The notes beneath the pieces are model-generated. The model did not search any database. It worked only from the letters and a program-made list of their open reading frames with translations, and was not told where the DNA came from. Of a DNA stretch of 64,000 bases, positions 36,415 to 44,907 are shown one piece after another. Every line of letters starts with the position of its first letter. Position 1 is the first letter of the stretch. Both the position numbers and the translations under genes were made by a program. This DNA comes from Desulfonema magnum (GTDB lineage Bacteria; Desulfobacterota; Desulfobacteria; Desulfobacterales; 4be13), in the NCBI RefSeq assembly GCF_017377395.1, contig NZ_CP061800.1:5601633-5665632 (forward strand), given 5' to 3'.

Positions 36415-36444
36415 GGCAGAGACAAGGTATGCCTTGTCTCTGCC
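36415..36444. repeat. palindrome CAGAGACAAGG..., copy 2
   Basis: GGCAGAGACAAGG-TATG-CCTTGTCTCTGCC, a 13-bp stem with 4-base loop. The rest of 36207-36628 is AT-rich and holds no gene that I can see. Confidence 0.75.
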
Positions 36445-36628
36445 CATGGAAAAGAAAAAGCATTGCTTTTTAAGATATTTTTTGATATTGAACAAAATTA
36501 TTCAGAAACAATACTTCGGACAGTTTTTACAAATTAAAAAAATTTAAATTTATAAATCTTTGAAATTACGCAATTTAAGTTTTAAGAATAAAAATTTGTA
36601 AATTTTATGAAAACACCAGGGGGATTTT

Positions 36629-36687
36629 CAGTTCGCAGTTCCGGGTTCAGGCGGTGTCAGACTGCCTGAACGCGAAACCGCGAACTG
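36629..36687. repeat. long imperfect hairpin upstream of the glutamine-synthetase-like gene
   Basis: CAGTTCGCAGTTCCGGGTTC pairs with GCCTGAACGCGAAACCGCGAACTG across a short loop, ending ~85 bp before the start codon. It may be a repeat or a leader structure. Confidence 0.5.
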
Positions 36688-36771
36688 GAAAAACAACCCG
36701 TCAATGATCTTATATCTGTATATACGACAGATGCAATTTTACAATTGGTTATAATACCGAGGAGTTTAAAA

Positions 36772-38088
36772 ATGGACAGCATGGCGAGGGTTAAGGAAAA
36801 ATTAAAAGTTTTGGATTCCACAAAAATTTTTTTTACCGATCTTAATGGCAGACTCATGGGCCTGCCGGTAAATCCGGAAAATATAGAGGGCTGGGTTGCC
36901 AAAGGCGTGGGTTTTGACGGAAGCTCCATTGCTGGCTACGCAACCGTTGAAAACAGCGACCGGCTTCTTTTTCCTGATCCTGAAAGCTTTTATGTCGTTG
37001 AATTTGAAGATGAGAAACTTGGCTTTTTTATCGGTCATATCCATAATGAGGAGGGGAAACGCGCAAAAGCTGATCCGAGGGCTGTTCTTGAAAGAGTTAT
37101 GGGGGAAGCGGCTTCGGAGTACGGAGCAAGTTTTCTGATCGGGCCTGAACATGAGTTTTTTTTACTGAACGGAAATGAGTTCAGCGAAAAAGCTGTCCAC
37201 TCTGACAAAGCTGGCTATTTCCATGCCATGCCCCATGACAAAGGAGACTTGGTAAGAAAAAAGATTATCGGAATATTAAAAAAATGCGGCATAAAATTTG
37301 AAAAAGCCCATCATGAGGTCACACCTTCCCAACATGAAATCAATTTGGAATGTCTGCCTCCCTTAGAAGCTGCGGATCGGACACTTCTTTTTACTTATGT
37401 CACCCAGAAAGTTGCCGTGGAGTTTGGTTATCGTGCGACATTTATGCCCAAACCGTTTGATAATTTTAACAGAAATGCGTTTCATCTTCATCTTTCCATG
37501 CAGGATTCACACGGCAAAAATATGTTTTATGATCCGAGTGCTGAAAATCATCTGAGCAGCATGGCCAGGCAGTTTATCGGAGGCATTCTGAAATATGCCA
37601 GGGAAACCTCCATTATCATGGCCTCGACTTTTAATTCCTACAAGGCTTATGTGGCAGAACGGGAGGCTCCCATTGTCAGAGGCTGGGGCTTCAGGAACAG
37701 AAGTTCCATGGTCAGGGTTCCATATTCCAGCGATCCCGAAACAATAAGAATTGAACTGAGAAATCCTGATCCTGCCGGCAATGTTTATCTTCAGCTTGCA
37801 ACATTTATCGCCATGGGGTTACAGGGCTTAAAGGAAAAGCTTGATTGCGCCCGTCCGGATATCCGAAGCACTTATAGAAATAAAAACAAACATACCCGCA
37901 TATGGGATAAACGGTTTCTTCCCAAGAGTTTGTTTGAAGCCCTGGTCGAAGCTGAGAGGAGCAAATTTTTAAAGAAAACGCTGGGAGAAAGAATTTATGA
38001 AAATTACATGACCCTCAAAACAGAGGACTGGGAAGAACACAGAACGCATATCACTCCCAGAGAACACCGTAAATATCTGAGCATATAG
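36772..38088 (+). CDS. glutamine-synthetase family ligase with altered NGSG loop
   Basis: A 438-residue GSI-type protein. The ATG at 36772 has GAGGAGTT upstream. Conserved: GFDGSSIAGYATVENSDRLL, IGPEHEFFLLNG, HHEVTPSQHEINLECLPPLE, ATFMPKP, and the arginine cluster FRNRSSMVRVPYSS/IRIELRNPDPAGN. The glutamate-binding loop, normally N-G-S-G-M-H-x-H, reads N233-R234-N235-A236-F237-H238-L239-H240. The two histidines are kept but the GSG is lost. No adenylylation tyrosine motif is present. It may be a glutamine synthetase of the short (alpha) type or a gamma-glutamyl ligase for another amine. No amt or glnB lies nearby. Confidence 0.85.
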   Translation: MDSMARVKEKLKVLDSTKIFFTDLNGRLMGLPVNPENIEGWVAKGVGFDGSSIAGYATVENSDRLLFPDPESFYVVEFEDEKLGFFIGHIHNEEGKRAKADPRAVLERVMGEAASEYGASFLIGPEHEFFLLNGNEFSEKAVHSDKAGYFHAMPHDKGDLVRKKIIGILKKCGIKFEKAHHEVTPSQHEINLECLPPLEAADRTLLFTYVTQKVAVEFGYRATFMPKPFDNFNRNAFHLHLSMQDSHGKNMFYDPSAENHLSSMARQFIGGILKYARETSIIMASTFNSYKAYVAEREAPIVRGWGFRNRSSMVRVPYSSDPETIRIELRNPDPAGNVYLQLATFIAMGLQGLKEKLDCARPDIRSTYRNKNKHTRIWDKRFLPKSLFEALVEAERSKFLKKTLGERIYENYMTLKTEDWEEHRTHITPREHRKYLSI

Positions 38089-38120
38089 CCCCGGGGGCAT
38101 ATCCCGGCCCCCTCACGTTC

Positions 38121-39431
38121 TCAGTTCACCCGAAAGGGTTCGTAATTTCCAGGCCAGAAAGGCTGGTCCGCAGGCGTGTCCATAAGCCCGTGAAGTTTGC
38201 AGCGGTCCAGGTGGTTAAGCATCAGATACATGAGTTCTTTGCCACGGACACCTCCCAAAGCCCCGCAGGCTGCGCTGATTTCATCAAACTCCCGCACCTG
38301 GTCATGACGAACCCCTTCACCGTAAATGATCAGCGGAACGGTTTCACCGGAATGGATAAGCTGCCCCGCGCTCGGAGTGGAATGATCAGATGTGACAAAG
38401 ATAAGAACATCAGGGTCATTCATCAGAGGGGCAATTGCCTCACCAATGCCCCTGTCCAGTGATTCGATAACTGATTTTTTATCACCCGGTACTTTGGTAT
38501 GTGCGGCTTCATCAGGTGTTTTGGTATGAACATGGATAAAATCATAATGGTCCAGGGCTTCGCGAGCAATACGCAGACGTTCGGCAATGTCATTTCCCGG
38601 ATTTCCGGTATCAGCCACTTTTTTATGATCAAGCCCCACATATTTGCAAAGCCCCTGAAATACCATCCCGGATGAGACAGAAAGTCCCCGAAGGCCGTAT
38701 TTTTCCGAAAAAGGAACTACTTTTTTCAACTGCCCCGCACGCTGGGTAACCAGTCCGTTAATCGCTTTCAGCCCCTGTTTTGTTCTGGAAATGTTGACCG
38801 GATGGTTTTTTAAGTGATGGTACGCCCATAAAAGATAGGCTTTCAGGGCCTCGGCTGTATTTTGGGAACTCATGTCATGCAAATGATCTGCCCAGGGTTT
38901 TATTGCCATCAGCGCACGGCCCTTTTGTATGGGATCCGTGTCAGTTACAAAAGGGGCAACATGACCCTGAAGCATGGCAATGCCGCGAAGCCCTTCTGTG
39001 GGAATAAAACGGATGCTCACCCCGTCTTTTTCATATTCCCCCACAGCATGAATAAGCTCACGGGTTTCATTTTCCGAGGCTCTGAGTTTGCCGTCCTCCA
39101 ATACAAAATAGCCGTCTCTCTCCCTTAAACTCGCAAAGTGAATAAGCACCGCGACATGTTCAGGATTTAATTTTATACCCGCGCCCAGCGCCTCCAGCGC
39201 GCCCCTCCCGGGGAATTCCTCCATATCATAACCGAACATGATAAAATGGGCATTTTCACTGGGCAAAGCCTGTCCCACAGCGGCCGCATGATACAGACCA
39301 TTTGCCCCTGCTTCTGCCAGGTTATCCAAAACAGGGGTTATAGCCGCCTGCAAAGGTGTCTGATCTGCCAATGTTTTGTAAGAACGGTCTCCAAGTCCGT
39401 CCAAAAGAATAAGGACACATTTTTTTGACAT
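38121..39431 (-). CDS. cofactor-independent phosphoglycerate mutase, ApgM type
   Basis: A 436-residue alkaline-phosphatase-superfamily enzyme that interconverts 3- and 2-phosphoglycerate in glycolysis and gluconeogenesis. Metal-binding Asp11 is in VLILLDGLGDR; the probable nucleophile S58 is in ALPSENAHFIMFGYD; a second metal site is FIHVHTKTPDEAAH and VTSDHSTPSAG. The ATG has TAGGAGC upstream. It is convergent with the glutamine-synthetase-like gene, 32 bp apart. The 'archaeal' ApgM type is common in deltaproteobacteria. Confidence 0.85.
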   Translation of the reverse strand: MSKKCVLILLDGLGDRSYKTLADQTPLQAAITPVLDNLAEAGANGLYHAAAVGQALPSENAHFIMFGYDMEEFPGRGALEALGAGIKLNPEHVAVLIHFASLRERDGYFVLEDGKLRASENETRELIHAVGEYEKDGVSIRFIPTEGLRGIAMLQGHVAPFVTDTDPIQKGRALMAIKPWADHLHDMSSQNTAEALKAYLLWAYHHLKNHPVNISRTKQGLKAINGLVTQRAGQLKKVVPFSEKYGLRGLSVSSGMVFQGLCKYVGLDHKKVADTGNPGNDIAERLRIAREALDHYDFIHVHTKTPDEAAHTKVPGDKKSVIESLDRGIGEAIAPLMNDPDVLIFVTSDHSTPSAGQLIHSGETVPLIIYGEGVRHDQVREFDEISAACGALGGVRGKELMYLMLNHLDRCKLHGLMDTPADQPFWPGNYEPFRVN

Positions 39432-39456
39432 AACAGCTCCTATCTGTACTGCTAAT

Positions 39457-39994
39457 AATTTTCTGATAATAAGGGATTTAGGGGAGGCCGACCAACCCCA
39501 TATGCATCAGGCTAAGATTACAACCTACTGTTTTTATTAACTCTGATTTTGCCGGACGGGGTTTGCAACCCCGTCCGGAATATTTTCCGGATCGCCGCCC
39601 GCAAACGTTTCGGACGGGGTTGCAAACCCCGTCCGGCAGCCGTCCCTCATTCTTAGCCTGATGCATATGCGACCAACCCCCCGTAGGGGCAGCATGTTTG
39701 TAGCAACAGAATTGCAGGCCCCCCAATGCTACAAATATAGCCGCCCCGGCCCGACATGATTTACTACAAATATGCCGCCTTTTGCCGGACGGGGTTTGCA
39801 ACCCCGTCCGGAATATTTTCCGGATCGCCGCCCGCAAACGTTTCGGACGGGGTTGCAAACCCCGTCCGGCAGCCGATTTGCAGGCCCCCCAATGCTGCAA
39901 AATATAGCTGCCCCGGCCCGACATAATTTGCTACAAATACGCCGCCCTCGCGGGCTTTACCAGCCTCCCCTAAATCCCTTATCATCAGAAAATT
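39457..39994. mobile_element. 538-bp non-coding element with 32-bp inverted ends
   Basis: The left end AATTTTCTGATAATAAGGGA...GGGGAGGC (39457-39488) and right end 39963-39994 are inverted copies with 31 of 32 bases identical. Inside are two exact 91-bp direct copies (39551-39641 and 39784-39874) of a palindromic unit beginning GCCGGACGGGGTTTGCAACC. It encodes no plausible protein. The form is that of a MITE or a composite palindromic element. Confidence 0.85.
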
Positions 39995-40047
39995 TCTTGA
40001 TCTTAAATTATAATGGTATAAAATAATTCCCGTTATTGCAATAAAGT

Positions 40048-40194
40048 AAGTACCTAACCATAAGTTTTCGATATTTGCCCGGGGAAGAAACCCGGCTTTT
40101 TTTCCGGAATGATTCGCCGGCCCCGAAGGAAAAACCCGGGTTTCTCCGCGGTTCGCAGAAAAAAAATGTATAAAAAACTTTTGACCGTGTACTT
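40048..40194. mobile_element. family C MITE copy 2, flanked by TA
   Basis: 147 bp, ends AAGTACCTAACCATAAGTTT and AAAACTTTTGACCGTGTACTT; same arms and same flanking TA as the copies at 32038 and 56074. Confidence 0.85.
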
Positions 40195-40215
40195 AATATC
40201 ACACAGGAGGAGATC

Positions 40216-40348
40216 ATGTCAAAAAAAACTTAGTGCCTGATTCTGTCAAAAAAAAATTGCTGAATTTGATCATCCGCGTTTTTCGATTTTTGCCAAAGAC
40301 AAGGAAAATGGCTCGATTCTGACCGAGGATAAGAAAAGCCTTCTCTGA
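40216..40348 (+). pseudogene. small broken gene
   Basis: The ATG at 40216 has a strong AGGAGGAG upstream but meets a stop after five codons (MSKKT). Another frame, entered after the A-run at 40248-40256, reads IAEFDHPRFSIFAKDKENGS and ends ILTEDKKSLL with a stop at 40346-40348. Two A-runs (8 and 9 bases) lie between the start and this frame. It looks like a 40-odd-residue gene disabled by slippage. Family unknown. Confidence 0.4.
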
Positions 40349-40363
40349 TTTATATCGCATTTT

Positions 40364-40518
40364 CAGTAGATCGAAAAAAGTTTTCAGGCTCCCGCGGGCA
40401 GACAGGGCGGACGGGGAAGAAACCCGGCTTTTTCCGGCGGGAACGACACTTCGTCCGGGGAAAAAAGCCGGGTTTCTCTGTTCTCCCGAACACAGTCCGG
40501 AAACTTTTCGATCTACTG
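40364..40518. mobile_element. family B element
   Basis: 155 bp with ends CAGTAGATCGAAAAAAGTTT and GAAACTTTTCGATCTACTG and inner arms GAAACCCGGCTTTTTCCGG and GGGGAAAAAAGCCGGGTTTC. Related to 34673-34825. A single end (CAGCAGATCGAAATG) is found again at 41358. Confidence 0.8.
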
Positions 40519-40604
40519 ATTTTATCATCGGTTACAACGAAACATGAGAGTTTCAGAGTTTTTCCTAACACCTAACACTCAAAACAAACACAGGAATAAT
40601 CCCC

Positions 40605-41153
40605 ATGTCCGAACTCGATAAAATCTTAAACCAGTACATATCATTTGAAGCCAGAGTCGGAAAAAGAATCACTTCTTTATGCGCCCCTTATTGCAGTGCT
40701 TGCACCAACATTTGCTGTAAACCTGACTTTTGCCGTGAGACAAACGACAGCCCCTTTCTTTCGCTTATCCGTGAAAAATTCTCACCATCGGTAACTTATG
40801 ACAGAGAACAAGGCTGGATAACTCCCACAGGATGCGCTCTTCTGGTTGGCCGTCCCCCGGTCTGTTATGAATTTTTTTGCAATAATATTATTATGGGACA
40901 GGCCGGGGATATGCATGTCCAGATGATCAGCCTCCTTGGTATGCTGATCTCTTATATTGGGAAGAACGCTCTGGCACATCATCACCTTGTTGAAATTATG
41001 ACAGCGGAGAAACTGCACAAGGTGAAATTTTCACGCTTTGAAAGACGGCTTGCCGAAGCTGAAATAGGTTTTGCAATTGCTGAGTCTTTTTACGAAAATA
41101 ACGCCATCTCTGATTCAGATATCTGGTTTTTAAGAAGGCTTTTTTTCTCATAA
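40605..41153 (+). CDS. Cys-rich metal-binding protein, unknown function
   Basis: A 182-residue cytosolic protein. An N-terminal cluster, LCAPYCSACTNICCKPDFC (six Cys), and a second pair in GCALLVGRPPVCYEFFC suggest a metal or Fe-S site like that of YkgJ-type proteins, though I cannot assign it. The C-terminal half is helical with HHHL and ends WFLRRLFF. The start has AGGA 9 bases upstream. It stands alone between mobile elements. Confidence 0.7.
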   Translation: MSELDKILNQYISFEARVGKRITSLCAPYCSACTNICCKPDFCRETNDSPFLSLIREKFSPSVTYDREQGWITPTGCALLVGRPPVCYEFFCNNIIMGQAGDMHVQMISLLGMLISYIGKNALAHHHLVEIMTAEKLHKVKFSRFERRLAEAEIGFAIAESFYENNAISDSDIWFLRRLFFS

Positions 41154-41410
41154 TATAATCTGATAAATTTAGATAATATTCATAGTAAGTTAGAAAATAA
41201 AGAGTTAAAAAATCCATATGTTTTAATTTTGCGTTTGCATTTTATTGATGCAAAAACATAAAGAATAAGTTATGGTAAATTTTAAAAAGTTAAAATCTGC
41301 TGCTTTCATTAACAGTTATATTCTAATTCGATGAATTTAAAGGATTGAAATTAAATTCAGCAGATCGAAATGTTTTTATGCAGCCTACAGATGGAAGATT
41401 CTCTCATATC

Positions 41411-41540
41411 TTCGATTCCAGGCTTCGCGTGGGGATGCCTCCGACAAAATCAGGACGCGAAGCGTCCGCACTGCATTCCCACGCGAAGCGTGGGAACGAG
41501 AGCGCTTTTTGTATCGGCTGTGTTATTTTCGAGTTCCCTT
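41411..41540. repeat. hairpin repeat sharing its tail with the 14.2-kb palindrome
   Basis: It contains the perfect hairpin TTCCCACGC-GAA-GCGTGGGAA (41476-41496) and the paired GACGCGAAGCGTC. The tail TTTTTGTATCGGCTGTGTTA and following TTCGAGTTCCC matches the tail after the palindrome at 14216-14283, so the two are members of one family. The rest of 41154-41611 is AT-rich with no visible gene. Confidence 0.65.
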
Positions 41541-41611
41541 ACCTTTGTCCGAATCCCAAAACGCAGATTCGGATTTTAAAAATCAAATGATTCCAAAAAG
41601 GAGATAAGAAT

Positions 41612-42880
41612 ATGAAAAAATTGAAAAAAGGGCTGATTTTTTTGGTGATTGTCATCTTGTTGTTGTTTTACACCGGAGCAAATGCACAACTTGCTGTGAA
41701 TATAGGATTAAACTATCCTAAAACAGGGCCTTATTCTCTCCAGGGCGCGGCTCAGTTAAGTGCGGCAAACATGGCCATTAAAGAAATTAATGCCGCAGGA
41801 GGCATATTAGGCAAAAAAATTAATCTGATGACCAGGGATTCGCAATCTGAAGCAGATGTGTCAAAAAAAAATGTCGAAGAACTCATTGACAAAGAACACT
41901 GTGAAATGATTTTCGGAGGATCAGCCAGCAGCGTGGCAATCGCGGGCGGAAAAGCCGCAAAATCAAGGGGGAAACTCTATTTCGGAACCCTGACTTACTC
42001 CAATGCCACAACAGGTGAGGAAGGTCATAAATATATTTTCAGAGAATGTTATAATGCCTGGATGGGGGCCAAAGTCCTCTCGGACTATTTAAGAAAAAAC
42101 TATTCCGGTAAAAAATATTTTTATATTGTTGCTGATTATACCTGGGGATGGACAACCGAAGAATCTATCCGGGCATTCAGTCTGACACGATCCAGAAAAG
42201 GACATAAAAGAGTTCTTACGCCTTTCCCCGGGGCATCGGACGAAGATTTTAAGCAGGCGCTGACAAAAGCGGAAAATTCAAAATCAGATGTTCTGGTTCT
42301 GGTTCTGTTCGGAAAAGATATGTCAAAAGCATTACGTCTGGCAACTGAAATGGGATTAAAAAAGAAGATGGCGGTCGTGGTTCCGAATTTAAGTCTCGGG
42401 ATGGCGCAGACTGCCGGTCCGAATGTGATGGAAGATGTGGTCGGGGCTTTGCCCTGGTGCTGGAAAATCCCGTATATTTACGGCTATGACAAAGGCAAAG
42501 CATTCGTGGAAAATTTTGCAAAAAGATATGACTTTTATCCCTCCACCTCAGCTGCCTCGGCATATACCATTTTATATCAGTACAAAGACGCGGTCGAAAG
42601 AGCAAAAACTTTTGAGACCAAAGCCGTGATTGCCGCACTTGAGGGACACAGATTCACCTTACTGAAAGATGAACAAATATGGCGTAAGTTTGACCATCAA
42701 TGTATTCAGACAGTTTATGCTGTAAAATGCAAACCCGCAGGGGATGTATTGGTGGATAAATTTAACCAGGATTATTTTGAAATCATAAACAAAATGTCCG
42801 GTGAAGAGGCCGCCATCACCGAAAAACGGTGGACCGATGCCAGAAAGAAAGCCAACAAACCAGAGGGGTTAGCGTGGTAA
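41612..42880 (+). CDS. ABC-type branched-chain amino-acid-like substrate-binding protein
   Basis: A 422-residue periplasmic protein (Peripla_BP_6). Signal peptide is ~1-25 (KKLKKGLIFLVIVILLLFYT, cleavage after NAQ). The binding fold shows IGLNYPKTGPYSLQGAAQLS, AIKEINAAGGILGKKINLM and MIFGGSASSVAIAGGKAAKS. It has AAGGAG upstream. No permease or ATPase genes are next to it, so it works with a transporter encoded elsewhere or as a sensor partner. The lipoprotein 100 bp downstream has the same fold. Confidence 0.9.
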   Translation: MKKLKKGLIFLVIVILLLFYTGANAQLAVNIGLNYPKTGPYSLQGAAQLSAANMAIKEINAAGGILGKKINLMTRDSQSEADVSKKNVEELIDKEHCEMIFGGSASSVAIAGGKAAKSRGKLYFGTLTYSNATTGEEGHKYIFRECYNAWMGAKVLSDYLRKNYSGKKYFYIVADYTWGWTTEESIRAFSLTRSRKGHKRVLTPFPGASDEDFKQALTKAENSKSDVLVLVLFGKDMSKALRLATEMGLKKKMAVVVPNLSLGMAQTAGPNVMEDVVGALPWCWKIPYIYGYDKGKAFVENFAKRYDFYPSTSAASAYTILYQYKDAVERAKTFETKAVIAALEGHRFTLLKDEQIWRKFDHQCIQTVYAVKCKPAGDVLVDKFNQDYFEIINKMSGEEAAITEKRWTDARKKANKPEGLAW

Positions 42881-42980
42881 ACCTCTGGCTGTGAATTCGG
42901 TAGCCACGGATATTATATATAATTTCAATGAACAATCTGTCCGCTTTAAGGGACAGAGGTAAAATATAAGGATTGAAGAA

Positions 42981-44822
42981 TTGAAACCAAGTTACAAAAT
43001 GATAATTCTGTTCGGAATTTTTTTTGTCTGCGCCTGCGGATCCGTAACAGAGATGGTTCCTGAAACACCTGTGAGTGTTGATTCCGAAACCGAACTTTTT
43101 TACAGTGCTGAAAGAATGTTTCGGTTAAAATCCTATGATGAGGCTCTGACACTTTATGATGAATATCTTTTCAAATTTCCTGACGGATATTCAGCCCCTG
43201 CCGCTCTGATGAGGCAGGGGGCAATTCATACGGGCTTGGGAAACTATAAAACCGCACGCAGGGTTTATACGTCTCTGATACACCGATATCCGAACAGTCC
43301 TCTGGTTCAGGATGCCAGGGTTGAGGCCCTTGTCACCTTCTACAATGCAGGGCAATACAAGCAGGTTATCATTCAGGCGCCTGATGTTCTGAAAAAAGTT
43401 GTTTCCAAAGCTCACATTCTTAAAATATATGTCCTTCTGGGTGATGCCTATATTGCTGTGGGAGATACGATAAACGCCGTGAATTTCTACAGCAGCGCGC
43501 ACAGACACTCGGCATACCCCGAAAAAGAGAATGTTGCCGTAAGATTAAAGCAGGCCATGGGACAGCTTTCCACATCAGATATCATATTTCTTTTGGAACG
43601 TCTTGAAAATAATGTAACCAGGGGATATCTGATGTATCATCTGGGGCTTAAGCATATGAATGAAGAAAGAACGGAGGATGCTGTCAGCGTTTTTTCGGAG
43701 TTCATTGAAAGATTTCCGGATCATAAAAATGTAGAGGATGCAAAGCGTCTGCTGACAAAACTTGACACAATTCCCGAATATGACTACCAGAGCATAGGAT
43801 GTATGCTTCCCCTCAGCGGCTCGTATAAAATTTATGGCAACAGAGCTTTAAAGGGCATTGAACTTGCCAAAAATCAGGCGGGTTTTTCCATAAACATCAT
43901 CATAAAAGATACAAAATCCGACCCAAATGAAGCTGTGCGGGCTGTAAAAGAACTGTCCCAGGAACGGGTCTCAGCCATTATCGGTCCTATTATTACGGCA
44001 GAGGCGGCCGCGACAGAAGCCCAGAAAAGAAAAATTCCCATTATCACGCTAACTCAGAAAGAAGGGATTACGAATATCGGCAACCATGTTTTCAGAAATT
44101 TTCTTACACCTAAAATGCAGGTTAAGGCCATCGTCGCTTATGCAATGAATAATCTGGGACTGCATAATTTCGGCATTCTCTATCCTGATGAAAAATATGG
44201 TACAACCTTTATGAGTCTGTTCTGGGATGAAGTCGCGTCTCATGGCGGACAGGTTGTCGGTATCGAGTCTTACCGTCCGACTCAGACCGATTTTGGCGGT
44301 CCCATCAGAAACCTCATAAGGCAGTCCCATAAAAAAGGAAGATATGCTGATCCTGATGCAATCTTCATTCCTGACGCGCCTGCAAAAGCAGGGCTGATTA
44401 TCCCCCAGCTTGCCTTTTACAATGTCTATAATGTGCGCCTTTTCGGAACAAACCTGTGGCATTCTGAAAAACTGATCAGGATGGCCCGGAAATCTGTGCA
44501 GGGAGCTGTCATCCCTGATGTTTTTTTTGCAAAAAGCTATTCCCAGAACGTCCGGGATTTTGTCCGGGATTTTCAGCGCAGTTTTGGAAAAAAACCGGGA
44601 TTTATAGAAGCCATTGCTTATGATACGGCCATGATGCTGCTCCGAACAATCAATGAATCAGACAGCCCGTACAGACGCACCCTCAAAGATGAGATGACAA
44701 GGATTCAGAACTTCCGGGGGGTTACCGGGCTGACCTCGTTTGATAATACCGGAGAGGCTCATAAACAACTCTATCTTCTCCGAATAGAAGGAAATAAATT
44801 TGTCGAGCTGGAAACCTACTGA
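42981..44822 (+). CDS. LpoA-like lipoprotein: TPR plus periplasmic-binding fold
   Basis: A 613-residue protein starting at TTG (42981) with AAGGA 8 bases upstream; the next ATG would lose the charged N-terminus. A lipobox-like FFVCAC puts the lipidated Cys at ~19. Residues ~35-260 are TPR helices (ALTLYDEYLFKFPDGYSAPA). From ~270 a Peripla_BP_6 domain follows (IGCMLPLSGSYKIYGNRAL; SAIIGPIITAEAAATEAQ). This order matches outer-membrane LpoA-type activators of penicillin-binding proteins and related deltaproteobacterial lipoproteins; an actual role in peptidoglycan synthesis is inferred. It ends at a bidirectional terminator. Confidence 0.82.
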   Translation: MKPSYKMIILFGIFFVCACGSVTEMVPETPVSVDSETELFYSAERMFRLKSYDEALTLYDEYLFKFPDGYSAPAALMRQGAIHTGLGNYKTARRVYTSLIHRYPNSPLVQDARVEALVTFYNAGQYKQVIIQAPDVLKKVVSKAHILKIYVLLGDAYIAVGDTINAVNFYSSAHRHSAYPEKENVAVRLKQAMGQLSTSDIIFLLERLENNVTRGYLMYHLGLKHMNEERTEDAVSVFSEFIERFPDHKNVEDAKRLLTKLDTIPEYDYQSIGCMLPLSGSYKIYGNRALKGIELAKNQAGFSINIIIKDTKSDPNEAVRAVKELSQERVSAIIGPIITAEAAATEAQKRKIPIITLTQKEGITNIGNHVFRNFLTPKMQVKAIVAYAMNNLGLHNFGILYPDEKYGTTFMSLFWDEVASHGGQVVGIESYRPTQTDFGGPIRNLIRQSHKKGRYADPDAIFIPDAPAKAGLIIPQLAFYNVYNVRLFGTNLWHSEKLIRMARKSVQGAVIPDVFFAKSYSQNVRDFVRDFQRSFGKKPGFIEAIAYDTAMMLLRTINESDSPYRRTLKDEMTRIQNFRGVTGLTSFDNTGEAHKQLYLLRIEGNKFVELETY

Positions 44823-44860
44823 TTTTGTTATTCCTGTCTGCCATTGTTTCCTTCCGGACA

Positions 44861-44901
44861 GAAACCGAGCTTTTTTAAAAAAAAGCTCAGTTTCTTTTTT
44901 T
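44861..44901. terminator. bidirectional intrinsic terminator
   Basis: The stem GAAACCGAGCTTTTTT and AAAAAGCTCAGTTTC is followed by TTTTTTT on the plus strand and preceded by purines that give U-rich RNA on the other strand. It sits between the convergent lipoprotein and DHH genes. Confidence 0.8.
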
Positions 44902-44907
44902 AACATC

